NCBI GenBank assembly: GCA_963969395.1
Contig: OZ017795.1
Coordinates: 24,781,063 to 24,845,062 of the forward strand
Direction: 5' to 3'
Origin: Pseudoscleropodium purum
Lineage: Eukaryota; Streptophyta; Bryopsida; Hypnales; Brachytheciaceae
DNA: 64,000 nt
The notes beneath the pieces were generated by a model, which made no database searches, was not told the DNA's origin, and saw nothing but the letters and a program-made list of their open reading frames with translations. The position numbers and the translations under genes were made by a program. Positions 23,351-35,800 of the stretch are shown here, piece after piece; the first letter of the stretch is position 1, and every line of letters begins with the position of its first letter.

Positions 23351-26300
23351 AGATTCTAAAGGATATTCAATTGAAAAAGAAGTATTGAAAATAATACTTT
23401 GGTAAGATTTTGTATAACTTCAAATGTTGGTTGATACCAAAATATGGTGGTTTTAGTATTTAGGGACTAAGTTTCATTGCCCTAATTGCAAAGGAGAATT
23501 TGTAACTTTTTGTTTGAATTCTAATTTCCAATTCATTAAAGAAAAGCTTTTTAGGGAGAATTAAAATTTTTAATTTAATTTCCAAATTTTCAATGCACAC
23601 TTAGATTTATTAAGGTTCACACTAGATTGACTTATCTTTGGATTTTTTTGTTCTAAACTAAAAAAATCAATGCAATCAAAAATAGCCTATATTTGGCTAG
23701 TATTAATATTTTCAAGACCCACATTCAAATTTTTAACAACTGATGAATGCAAACATATTTCAAGTACGCAAAATTTTGTTTTTTCCATCCATTTAAATTT
23801 TTATAGAATCTTGTATTAGTTCTCATTTGTATTGTACAAATTTTCAAAACCTTTGACCTCAAAAAATAACTTTTCAGTTTCAAAAATGACCTTGTGAAGA
23901 CAATCCAAATAAAAACTAATAAATATACATTAAAAATATTAATTATTGATTTCAAATTTTTTTGAAAACTATTGGTCAATGTAATAGTTGATTTTACTAC
24001 ATTAATACAAAATATGGATTATATTTTCAACTTTTGTTTGAAAGTCATGATTAAATTTTTATTGTAAATTATATTTTGTAATACATCTTCACAATTTTAA
24101 ATATCTTGACTATTGCGTTGTCTTTTAAGGGGGTTGAAAAGCTTTATTTGTACATAAAAAATATTGAGATTTTATTTTTAAATCTTTTGCCTTCTTGCTC
24201 AAATCAATTGAACTGCAATTTAGTTGATCATGAAAGAATTAAATTCTAAAAATGAAAGTTATATAATTAATAAATATTTCAAAGGAGTTGCTTCAAATTT
24301 GAATTGAAATTAATCAAAATTTGATTGTAAGGATAATTTCTAACCATGATGCCTGACATCTTGTCTTTTGATGCAAACATTAAAAAAAATTGGAAAAATC
24401 ATATTTTATAACACATCTAAATTTTTGTCCCATATCCCATGGGTATTTAGAGGTTCCTTCCCAAGTAATGACCAAAGATGCTTATGATAGACAATACTTC
24501 TAATAGTATGCTATAAAATATATCTTTTTCATTTAAAAAAAAATCTTCAATAAAAAAACTATATTATGCATCAAGAATAGAAATGATTTACATCTTTTTC
24601 AATGCATTTTCAAAGCATTCTAATATGTTAATTTATCAAAAATATAATTTATATTTTTAGCATAGAAATCTTTGTACAATTAACTTAAACTTCATCTAAC
24701 ACTAATTAGAAAAAATGGTCAAAGTCTTGATCATGAAAACATCATAATTGCTACCATCTAACAAGAAATTATTAACTCTTCAACAATCTTGTACAAACTT
24801 GTGTGTTAAATGGGCTTTTGAATCCATTAGTTTGAATTAGCCACATCTAATCGATAAGTGCAGAATTACATTCTTACTTCCTTATCATGCATTCATAAAG
24901 CCCTCTCCTCTTTTGCAGTAATCTTGCAATTTTCCACATAGTCTTAATCCTTTAACCTCGAAGTGTCATGTGCTTTCTAAGTGTATTTTTATATGTATAA
25001 AAAAAAAATGATTGGATTTATAGTTATTCACAATGAAGCAAATTACTATTTTTTCAAAATCTATCCATATAGATGTTTAATGAACTTCTTTTTTAGTGTA
25101 CTTACCAATTTATACTGTTAAATTGCATGGGAGTTGTGAGATTATAATAAGAAAAATTTACATATCCTACTTTTAGTATACTGACCGTTCTCACAGTGTT
25201 TGAGAAATTTGCATATGAGAGTTTTTTGGGGATTGGGGGTAACATGAATAACTAGAAATTCTATGAGCATAGTAAAATATACTTCTGAAAACCTCAAGTT
25301 CAAATGAAGAGCTATCAAAGTCATTATACAATCCACCTTGCAATTGTTGGAATGCAATTTTTTTATAAGTAGAGATTGCAAATAACTCCAAATCAACACT
25401 TGCATGTTCAAATTTTTAATAGTGAAAATCACAAAAACACTTTGTACTCTCTACTAGGACCATTTTTAAAGCAAATGGATGTAGACAATTTTTTAGATCT
25501 CAAATCAAGTGAAATTGACAAGCTTTGCTCAAAGTTGAGAAATCAAGTATGATTTTGCAAGCTTTACTCTTCCACTAATGGTACATATATGCCTTTGAGT
25601 ACCTTTCAAAAATAAATTTTTTTTTTCCGTGAAAAATAAAAGTATTCAATAATTCATTTTCAATACTTTCCCTAAAAGAATTTATAATGGTTGAAAGAAT
25701 TTAACTACCCACTTACAAACAAGCTAAAATTTTGGAGTGACTATATTTGGTTGCTCAAGCAATGAGGGATTAAGGACGAGATCCATTGTCAATTGGTCAA
25801 ATATCACAATTGTGGTAAATGCAACCTATTAACCTATTAGATTGCGTTCAAATATCAACTATTGTGATTTCTTAAAGTTAAAGGTGGAAATAAAATTTTA
25901 TCAATTACATTATATATTAGTATAATCTAGAATTTTTACAATAAACGAAATGAAAAATGAAAATTTTAATTTAATAATTTAAATAAAAAATTCATTTAAA
26001 AAAAATATGAATGAAAAACATAGTACATTATGTTATTTGGATTCAACACATGGAGCTTGCAATTGCAATAATTCTTTCAATTTTGGATTTTCTTCAAATT
26101 TTCAAGATGAAGTACTAATAGAAATAAATCTTGTCAAACTTCATTTTCTCAATTTAAATCAAATATAAAAAATGGTTACATTGAAATTTACAATCAAGAT
26201 TGAGTAAGGTGCATCCTCTTTGTAGATACATAAACCATTAGGAAGTCAATAAACATTTCATACATCCATTATTCACACTCAAAAAGAAAAACAAAACAAA

Positions 26301-28029
26301 AAGATAAAATATGCAAGGTATATACGGAAAACAAATTACCAAAGATAATACATGCAAGAACAAGAGGCAAGTTCTAACTATTTTAACAATTGGTGTAAAC
26401 AAAATGCCTATTCATTTAAGGTCCCTTGATTTACTCCAAATAAAAAATATAAGTGGCATTGACATTACTAATTTTTGTCTTTTAAAATCCCATGATTGAT
26501 TCCGGATAGAAAGTACAAGTGACATTGATATTAGTGATTTTTATCCAATTTGTTAATACTTGCAATTGTAAATGCCAACCTTTGACTTTAAATAAGAAAG
26601 GATGTTGTCCTAGGGTGCCTCATCCTTCTCTTTTAAGTATAAAATATTAGTCATATGTCGTCCAATCCTTCTTCTTTTATTAATGAGCATTGCTTCTTTA
26701 TTAATGATCATTGATTCTAATGTCCTTTCATATAACATTGCCAATGGTCATTAATTCTTAAAAGAACTAGGCAATAGTAGTTTCAATTTGTAATACATCT
26801 ATTCATTGATAATCCACTTTTCTATACAAAAAATAATCCTCAACAATACTTAATTGTACAATAATGCATTACTTCTACAACTTTTTGAAGTTTTGTTTAA
26901 AGCAAAAGATATAGATCATAAAAAAGTCATTGTATACTTTTGCCAAATCAATTAAGAAATATATGACTTTGAAATTTCTCCAAAAGTATAATTCTTATTT
27001 TCAAATCTTAATTATAGGAATGATAGGATAAATTAAAACTAGAAAGTGATTGCAATACTTTAAAATAGGCCACTTCAACTTTTGTATTCAACCATGTCAA
27101 CCATCACCTTCCTTGAAGTTTTTAACCAAATGAAAAATGACTTTAAAAATTATGAAGTCAATGCTACTAAAATGTAGCTAACTATAGTTAGGATTAAACA
27201 CTCATAAATCATAACATTTATGAACATATTGAATTGGCTTAGGTCATCAAACTTAAACTTGAAAAGTAAAGAAAAGTAATTACATTTTATATGTTTTGCA
27301 AATAAGAAGGTTTTTTTTTGTTTTAATATGAAAATAAATGCTTTGAAATGTGATGAACTAGATATGCAATACACCTAGTAATAATTCAATATTTTATTTT
27401 TTTTATTAAATGGATATTGAGGTGAAAATTTCAACTACAAAAAGGTTTTGAACAAATCCACCTCAATATATGTTTGAAAAATTAAAAAAATTCTAAAAAT
27501 TGCCCAAAGTGACATGAATATATTACGTGAATACTTAGTTTGTATTTTTTTTGTCGATGTTCAAGCTATAGATTGTACTCAAATAATACAGGTGTATCTT
27601 ATACCTCATGAATACATTTGTTTTTGGCATATGTAGGATAATATTCATTGTTTTATCTATAGAAATACATATTTTTAATATTTCGTCTATTAACTTTTAT
27701 GAATGTCATTAATTTTTTACCATAATATAATGCATAGAAAAGTCATTCTTATGTTTAAAACATCATAAGCACTCACAAAATGATGACTTTCTTGTTATCC
27801 TTATTATCAAATTTGCAATCATTGGATGTATAGAAAATGTATGCATTAAAATCAAGGTGTGATACATTATTTCAAATCATGAATTACAAAGACATGATTT
27901 TACATGTATTTTTAGAGATTTAAAAAAAAAAATTATAAAAGAAAAAATTGTTACATCTTTAAAAACTAACATTGAATGGGAATTTATTTCCTTTGGCAAG
28001 TTTAATAATTGTTAAAAAATTTGATGGAT
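23351..28029. other. AT-rich intergenic sequence
   Basis: No gene is supported on either strand. Minus-strand frames at 23725-23979, 25142-25432 and 27150-27374 are rich in lysine, phenylalanine and isoleucine as expected by chance. No tandem array or complete element was identified. Confidence 0.5.
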
Positions 28030-28942
28030 TATCTTTATTCTAATGACAACCTTTAGATTGGAATTAATTTTGAAATGACCTTTAGAATTTTTGAATTGAC
28101 ATAAATAGGATTTGCTTTGCAACCACAATGTGTTGAGGCACCATGACAAAAATGAAATGAAGCCAAGACAAAAATAGTAAATGAAACCAAGATGAAAATA
28201 ATGGAACTTTAAAGTCACAAGACTAAAATTGAAGCCCATGGTGTTTTTTCAATTGAAAGAGTTAAAACATATTTTGAGGGAACCAAATGGAGCCTTTGGA
28301 ATTTTTTTAAATTTATAAAACAAAAACAAGAAAATTTTGGAATCAAAAAATAAAATATGAGAGTTGAAAGATTCTTAAGCCAATCAATGGGATTTAAGCT
28401 AATCAATTTGAGGTTTTGTATTGACAAATATAGGGTTTAATGTTGGCTATTGGTCAACATACACTTCTACAACTCACTACACTATAAAAAAAAAGGGTGT
28501 TTTAGATGAGTTTCAAAGTATTGTTCTAGATATAAGATTATAAATAGTAACATTGACGGAGATTTTTAGTAAATATTTCCTAGATACATGTGTTTTTAGT
28601 AAAGTTTTGCTAAAAATCTCCTTCAAGGTCATCATTTATAATTTTGTGTCTAGGGGTGCTACTTAAAAATTCACTTTAAGCACTTTTTTCGCTTGGAGTG
28701 CTATAATGCATTTATAGTTATAAAGACTTCCACATCATGTGAAAATTGTAGACTAATAACCTTCAAAGGACGAACCTATTATCACTATTTCAAACTTCAT
28801 GTGCAAGTACCTTGTGAGCGCTTTTTTACCCACCCTTGGTAAATAGGCAAATACAACTAGGTTCTTGGGTTTTTGATCTCTATCCTATGGATGTTCTAAC
28901 ATCGGTCCATTGTGCCTTCTAAGCAATGAATCTTTTCTAGAA
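28030..28942 (+). repeat. Dispersed repeat family B, copy B1 (split by a MITE)
   Basis: 28030-28479 aligns with about 34140-34735. Shared words include AATAATGGAA, AAAGTCACA-GACTAAAATT, TTTTCAATTGAA and TTTTGTATTGACAAATATAG. The similarity resumes after the CACTA MITE at 28701 (ACCTTCAAAGGACGA, CAAACTTCAT). It has no coding capacity. Confidence 0.65.
28480..28700. mobile_element. CACTA-type MITE 3
   Basis: This 221-bp element starts CACTATAAAAAAAAAGGGTG and ends CGCTTGGAGTG. An internal inverted repeat pairs GGAGATTTTTAG with CTAAAAATCTCC and TAGATATAAGATTATAAAT with its distal complement. Perfect 3-bp CTA duplications flank it (28477-28479 and 28701-28703). It sits inside repeat B1, and copy B2 lacks it, giving an empty-site comparison. 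The terminal sequence differs from MITEs 1 and 2, so it is another subfamily. Confidence 0.8.
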
Positions 28943-30044
28943 TTCCTACTCTTATGAGCTTTGACAATTCCTATCTTCTAACTATTCATTTATAAATGTC
29001 TAAGTACTTGTCTTAAGTCTCCACTTATAACAAATATTTCATTAAAATGGTGGTATTCCACAAACTTGGTACTTTTAGGATGAGAACATGCGATTTGAAC
29101 TATATACCTATCCTAGATTTTAGGATTTCAAGGTTTGAAATCTATACCACTCTTAGAAAATTATTGGAAAAATGGTGGAACAATGGCGCCATTATAACAA
29201 AATATTTGTTTTATCTCCTCTTTTGCTTCTAGGGTATTAAGCCTTTTCTGGACAAATGACTATATTTTGGGCAATTAACTTGGAACTTTAAGTGTAATGT
29301 AATTCTAGTAAACCTTAGGCAATATCTACTTGATGTCCTTGTAGACTTTGGGAAAGAACTTGATCGTGCAACCTTAATTTATAGAAAATTAAATTTGTTA
29401 GTGACCTAGGTCCTATGGCAAAGTTGCCCTACTTCCAATGATATAAATCAAGAGAAAATTCAATGTCTTACCTCGGCATTGAGACCCTCATTGAGGTTGT
29501 TGTATAATCCTCCATACTCCTCGTTATCTACCATGTTTCTTCCTCCTCCTCATTCATCTTGGCCTTGACGTGAAATTGATCCTTGGTTACAAATTGGTCA
29601 ATTCCTAACTTCTTTCTTTTCTTTCTCCTCTTTCTTTTTTCTCTCCTATTCTCCCTCCATTATTTTATGCTAAAGTTGACTTTGGTTTCTTGGAATATTA
29701 ATCCTACGTTCTACACAATGATTGACTATTCCTACCCCAATCTCTTTATCTAATGTCACTTATTGGCTCATCCAACTCTTAATGGTTGGCCTTCATTCTT
29801 AGAATTTCCAACTAATCCTCTACTTGTCTAACTTCCCTTTAAATTCCTCCTCAAACCCCTATCTATTGTATTTTGATTAGGTTGGGATGGACATTCAAGG
29901 CTCTCCTATTTTTTCTTCCCTTTTCTCTCTTTGTCTATTCTACTTCTCTAAACCTATCTAGTAATTAACCACAATTATTGGAACATCTAAGAGGTGGATG
30001 CTTGATTTTAAGGTTAGGAACCACTCCTTGTACAACTTGGCTAG
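28943..30044. other. Moderate-GC intergenic sequence
   Basis: Less AT-rich than the spacers on either side, with pyrimidine-rich runs near 29.5-29.9 kb. No reading frame above about 90 codons or recognisable motif. It may be the untranslated part of an old retroelement, but I could not locate ends. Confidence 0.4.
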
Positions 30045-30515
30045 AGCATGCTGGGGGGCCCTAGCTTCACTACGCAGGCTTTGAATTGCTGGATGTATAC
30101 TTGGCCATTCACTATAGTTGTTTGGGTATACTAGGAGGTTCTTGACCGTTGGATTGTACTTGCTTGATAGCCATTGGCTAGGTTGATACCCGTTGATTGC
30201 CACTGGGGGGTTCTTAACCATTGGGATATGCTTGGCTACTCATTGGAAGTTGTTTTGGGCATACTAGGGGGGTCTTGACCGTTGGAATAATACCCACAAG
30301 ATGCCTCTAGGGTTTTTGAACGTTGGATTGTGATTGCTTGATGATCGCAGGCTAGGTTGATACCCGTTGGATGCCACCAAGAGTTTCCTAATTGTTGGGT
30401 GTGTTTGCCTCATGACTACGTTGCCCTAGTTCCGCTACTGGCTTTGGATCACTAGGTATTTGCTTGGCTATTCACTAGGGTTGTTTTAGGATGTATTGGA
30501 GGGTTCTAAGTAGGG
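30045..30515. repeat. Degenerate minisatellite-like repeat block
   Basis: The phrases TTGTTTGGGTATACTAGGAG, TTGTTTTGGGCATACTAGGG and TTGTTTTAGGATGTATTGGA start at about 30118, 30250 and 30481. AGGTTGATACCCGTTG starts at about 30180 and 30354. Words such as GACCGTTGGA, TGCTTGAT and TTGGCTA(C/T)TCA recur between them. The units are 130-230 bases apart, irregular and diverged. Confidence 0.7.
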
Positions 30516-32700
30516 GGTGCTGACTTACTGGGGTGCTAGGCTTACTGGTCTCTCCAATTGTCAAACTTAAATATGGCAACTACTCTACACTACCCTTCTA
30601 AATACTCATTCATTTACCTATGCTAGAACTAACTTCAATCAAACTTAGTGCCACTCCTTGTCACTACTTTTGGAGACTAAACTTGAACTTCCAAACTTGT
30701 GTTTTGAAAACTAAACTTAGAATACAAGAAGGTAGTTGACACATGAATTCTAAAGGATAGTCCTTGTCAATTCTCAAGATCAAAGCTTCGTTGTGGTGGT
30801 AATAATGATCTAAACTTTCCCAACAAAACAAACCCGCGTGGTGAGCATGATTTGAAATAACATGGGGTTAGTTTACAACCATATATGACAAGTTAGTACA
30901 ACTCTAGGGGATTTCACCAAAAAAGGAACTCTCACTTAGAATCAAAGGGGTTACAATCACAAGCTAGAGACCTCCCAAAGCGGCATCACCAAGGTACAGT
31001 GAGAAGGTTTAGGATTAATACACCAAATAACTTTACAAGATGTTGAACAACAATTGACAATAATTAACGAGTCAGACAAGCCAACATTGGGAGGGACCCA
31101 ATATCCTCCAAAGAAAACTACAAAATACCAACAATGGACCTAAAGATGCTTTGAAAACAAGAAAGATTAGCAATGTGGCCCAAATTAGCCAAAAATCCAA
31201 ATTAATGGATTCAATAATATAACAAAAGTTCAACTTGAACCGGAAGGGGTGTTTTGGGAGAGAAATGAGAGCCCTTAAATACTTTTCCAAAGGCCTCATC
31301 TCTCTCCAATTCCTACTAGGTAACCTAATCATTAAGATTTTCATTCTAATCCTTTCGATTTTGACTTTCTACGTTGGACCCAATTTTTAACTTTTAAAAA
31401 AGTGTTCCAAATCACAAATGGATTATGCCAATGGCTTCAAAATGCCATTTTCAGACTATCTACCCCCCTACCCCCCTTTTCCAACCTTAAAAATCCAAAG
31501 AATCTTAGTGGTGACTAAAAACTCAAAATAGAATTGAAATCCAAGTTTTGGAGTTTTCACTATTAGTCAAAAGTAACTAGCCCAAGTTTCTAGGTAGAGT
31601 CAAGAAAGCAAGAAAAGACCCTAAGTTTGTTTTATTCCGATGTTGTGTGCTCCCGATACACCAATGAACTTCACATTTGATCTTTAAATTCGCCGATTTC
31701 AAAGGATGTTATTAATTTTGGCACCTCCCACTATTGGAATGTCACAAAACTTGTTGGAGTGATTTATAAACATAAAAAAGATACACTTATTTTTTATGAG
31801 ATTTTACCGCACCCATGGTAATTTCTATGAATTTACTATATTGGATTTGGACGGTTGACTACTTGGAAAAAGATTTGGAATGATTAGAAAAAATCGAGAT
31901 TTTTTGGAGAACCTCTCATGGAGTTCCTCAAGAAATGTGTAAATTTACATTCTTACCTTACACATGTGGAAAAAGAGTACAAATCTTGCTACCTCCTTTA
32001 ACTTCCAATGAATAAAGAATCTTCCACCAATGAGGGAATCTTGGTGAAGCGATTGTACCATTAGATTCATGTCATGATTTCGCTCCAAATCACCGTACTT
32101 ATGGTGTAGATGCCCTTCGTCACTTCAATTTGAGTTTCTCCACCTATAAACTAACAATTGGAGTTTCTACCATTTCGTCGATGGAATGAGGAAATTGAAA
32201 CCTATCACGGAAAATCTACCTTAGAGTTCTCACAAGATTCCCTCAAACCAGTTTTAGTCAATTTGTGTCTCATTGTACAAATAGGTGTAGATAGTCGAGC
32301 AATTTCTATTAACACATTGACTATGTACAAAATGTGGGTTTCTACCCTATTTACATGCAATTTTGGGTTGTATCTGTGTAAAACTAGGTGTAAAGTGACT
32401 ACGGGGCATATTGGCATGTGCAACACAGGTTTTGGTCCAACACACGTTTCAGATCTTTTAACACCTAAAACCACACTCAAAACCTATAGGAAATCAAAAA
32501 AATAAATACTGAATCCCAGGTAATGAAATTGGAACTCACATACTTATAAATGTGATATTTTGTATTTTTTTTTTAGAAATGTGATCACATGTCTTCTATT
32601 GGTTGTAAATATTTTGCATTTTCTCATTAAAAATTTCAAACTATACAAATTTATCAAAGAAAAGTGAAATAATTCATATTGAATGCTATTGATAGTCAAG
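30516..32700. other. Intergenic sequence, no supported gene
   Basis: A plus-strand frame of 115 codons at 32158-32505 and a minus-strand frame at 32480-32205 overlap on opposite strands, and neither has a motif. The base composition resembles 28.9-30 kb, so the stretch from 28.9 to 32.5 kb may be one worn retroelement. I found no terminal repeats. Confidence 0.4.
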
Positions 32701-32960
32701 CATTAGAAGAAATTTACCTAATCTAGAAGGCGGTGAGTTCCTCGGGGTTCTTAGCTCGTTGGAACTTACGGAAGCTACGGTTTGATGTGGCACAGCAATT
32801 GCCACGTCATTTTAAAAAAAAATTTAACTTTTTCTTTATTTTAAGAATTGAATTTTTTTTCAAATAAAATTTAATAGCTTGGCATTCTTTAATGGCATGG
32901 AGAACTATGGGGAACAAAGGCTTGAAACGGCCTTCTCATCCCCAAAAATCTCTTCTAATG
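32701..32960. mobile_element. TIR element family T, copy T1
   Basis: 260-bp element with inverted ends CATTAGAAGAAATTT and its near-complement ending TCTTCTAATG; the arms continue to a GAAGGC(G/C)G block. Inside is an inverted pair of the 10-mer TGAYGTGGCA: TGATGTGGCA at 32783-32792 and TGCCACGTCA at 32800-32809. No target-site duplication is clear. Related copies lie at 37838-38150 and 41454-41739. Confidence 0.7.
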
Positions 32961-34139
32961 CATCTCAAAATTTCTCTTTAGATATACAATATGGTATAGA
33001 ACATTATAGTGCCATTTTTTTTAATATATTATTTTTAATTAGAAAATGAGTAATCCATGGTTATAGACCCAAAATTCAAATTGCTATATAATTCAAGTGA
33101 CAACATTTAGGTTGGAATCAATTTAGCCAATTTCTCGGGGGGGGGGAGGGGGGGGATAGTGAGCGATAGGAGTAGCCGGTGAGTTGTGATCAAATGATAG
33201 GGTGTTAGAAAAAAATCAAAGATAAAAATTATAGTATATCTTTTTATACAATAGGATATAGAAAATACCATTACTTGACTTCAAACTACTATAGGGTATA
33301 GAAAATTAGGGCCCATTAGAAAAAATTAGAAATACAATACCTCGCCTTTTAATTGATTTATTTGACCAAGAATCCTAAATAGGACTATCTTGTGAGTGGC
33401 ATATTCTAAATGCTCACATTAGGACTTGGCGGTTAAAGGCCGTTGGGAGAGCCTGTCTTTTGCATTAGGGGTGATTCCTCATTCTAGGATTGTTTTGCTT
33501 TCTAGGGTTTAGGCATCACCATTGCCATTGTACGGTCACTCTTCTTTAGGGTGTGTTTTCACTTGTCATTGTGGTATTTAACATGACTCATAGAACTATA
33601 CTTGAAACCACACACTCTGTCTTTTTCACAATCCCTTAAGTGACTCCATTAGCTGCACAGAGTTTTTCATGAATTTAGCAATCTCATTGAAGCAATTTGC
33701 ATTTTTTTCTCATAGCATTTGATCAATTGCAGCTTATTACTTCTCTGTTGATTCAAACGACTAGAGTGCTAAGTATATTGTAGAAAACCATAGAGAACAA
33801 CATGGAGGGTATGGCAAAGAATGGAGAATCATTGCAAAGAGTAAGTGCATAAACTATAATGTCACTTGGAATTTCATCGCAATTCTTCTTTTGTCCCAAA
33901 AAATCAATATAAGAAAAAGAATGTAATGAGGAATGTAATTGAATTTCTTTTATTTTTAACTAATATAGCTTATGATTTATTCATGGCATTTGAAAATTAT
34001 AAGTAACAGAAGCCCCCTATTTAATGCCCCAAAGTAGAAAATTAGATAATCATAGCATGCTTAAATTCTTTTTTTAAATATAATACCCCCTAAAAAAACT
34101 CATTGTACGCACCTATTCCCTTATATTTTTCACATAGTA
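32961..34139. other. AT-rich intergenic sequence with G-run
   Basis: Nothing coding is supported. It holds the G-rich tract at 33137-33155 and ordinary AT-rich sequence. Confidence 0.5.
33137..33155 (+). repeat. Poly-G tract (10 G, A, 8 G)
   Basis: Ten G, one A and eight G in a row in otherwise AT-rich DNA. It could form a G-quadruplex on the plus strand. Length may be uncertain because such runs are error-prone in assembly. Confidence 0.8.
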
Positions 34140-34860
34140 CCCCACGCCAATTTTTAGAGTGATTTTTGAGGTTTGTACATTGACAAATATAGGATCTACT
34201 ATTTGAAACTATAAGTTCTATTTGAAGTCATGACAAAAAAAAATGGTGGCAAGAAGTGTTGATTAAAATAATGGAATTTCAAAGTCACATGACTAAAATT
34301 AAAGCCACATAGAATCTAATGTCTTTTCAATTGAAGGAGTTGAAAAGTTTTTGAAGGGATCATTGGGAATCTTTGAAGTCCAATTAATTTTGAATACAAA
34401 GGCCAAAGTATTTGGAATTTAAATAGAAAAAAAAAATGAAAGTTGAAAGGATCTATTTTTCAAATTTGGAATTATGATCTATATAGAATTGAGTGCCTTT
34501 TCAATTGAGGGAATTGAAATTCTTTTGAAGGAACCAATAGAAATTTACGTCTTCAATTAATTTCTGAAACTAAGGCCATAAAAATGTTGATTGGAATTTG
34601 GACCCCCCCAAAAATATAAGATTTACATTGAAGGATTCATTTTGCAACCATAGAATCTAGATCTTTGGAAATTTTGTATTGACAAATATAGAATTCAATG
34701 CTGGCTATTCATCAACATATACCTTGAAAGTCTAGCATAATAAGTTCATAGTTGCCAAGACCTTGATGGACAAAATTCTAAAGACTTTTAACCTTAAAAA
34801 GATGAGCCTATAATTTTTTTTCAAACTTCATTTTGCATGTACCAATCAATGTTATTTTTG
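34140..34860 (+). repeat. Dispersed repeat family B, copy B2
   Basis: Same-orientation partner of 28030-28942, without the CACTA insertion: TTTTGTATTGACAAATATAG is followed by CAACATATACC and then, uninterrupted, by sequence matching the right side of the B1 MITE (ACCTT-AAA-GA-GA, TTTCAAACTTCAT). It is non-coding. Confidence 0.65.
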
Positions 34861-35119
34861 TATATTTTTATTCTTTGAGATGTGATTGGAATATACCTTC
34901 CATTACAATAAATGTGTTTATTTCACATTATTTTAGAAGAAAATTGAAATTACCATGAATTTTAAAATAAAAAATAAAGCAATTATATTAAATGCATTTG
35001 ACGCTCAAAAACTTTGAAACTCTCTTTAGGTTTGTAATGTTAATATTGCCAAATATTATGGTGTGTATTTTTTATTGTATCATGAATTCCTAAAGTTTTT
35101 TTACTATATTTCCACCCAA

Positions 35120-35800
35120 AACGCTCTAAAACTGTCATTTCTAGTACAAGTGCCAAATCTTAGAAAAAAACATTTTTGGACAAATCTACCCATAGGATCT
35201 TATTGTACATTGTTTTAGGAAGATGTAGAAATTTTTTTAGAATTTTCCACTATGTAGATTGCAAGAAATAGCATGTGAATTGACAAAATTCATTTTTTTG
35301 GCCCTACAAAAACCGGGTAGATGCACTTCACAAGGTCACATTTGCACGAAAAAATGTCTAATATGGTGGTTATTCTTTAGATTCATTATTCAAGGCAAGT
35401 TGGCTACATGCTTGAAAAATTTTAGATCATTCGGAATTGTATAACATATTGGAAAAAAATTGTAAGTGGAAAGACATAGAAAATAATTCAAAACACTAAA
35501 TTGTTAAGAATTTAATTATGGACTTGATGAATGCCAATTCTTATGGTTGTAATGTTTTAATTGAAAATCTACATCCTATGATTTTATTTTTTTCAAAAAA
35601 TATTGAAAACTGAGTTAAATAAAAGACTTTAGAGTTTGTTTTTTTAAAGTAGAGATTTCATAACTACCCACAAACTAAAACTCCTCATAACTTTCATCTC
35701 ATTAATCAAAATAGAATGATTAAAAGCTTTCCACACATACGTAAGTCTAGAAAACCAATTTTATATTTCTTTAAAAAATGATCTCTTAAGAAATTTTTGA
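35120..35800 (+). repeat. Dispersed repeat family A, copy A2
   Basis: Closest relative of A1 in this window. It shares CCACTATGTAGATTGCAAG-like text, CACAAGGTCACATTTG, GGCTACATGCTTGAAAA, GAATTTAATTATGGA and ACTCCTCATAACTTTCAT. Similarity fades after about 35.8 kb. There is no conserved frame. Confidence 0.75.
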
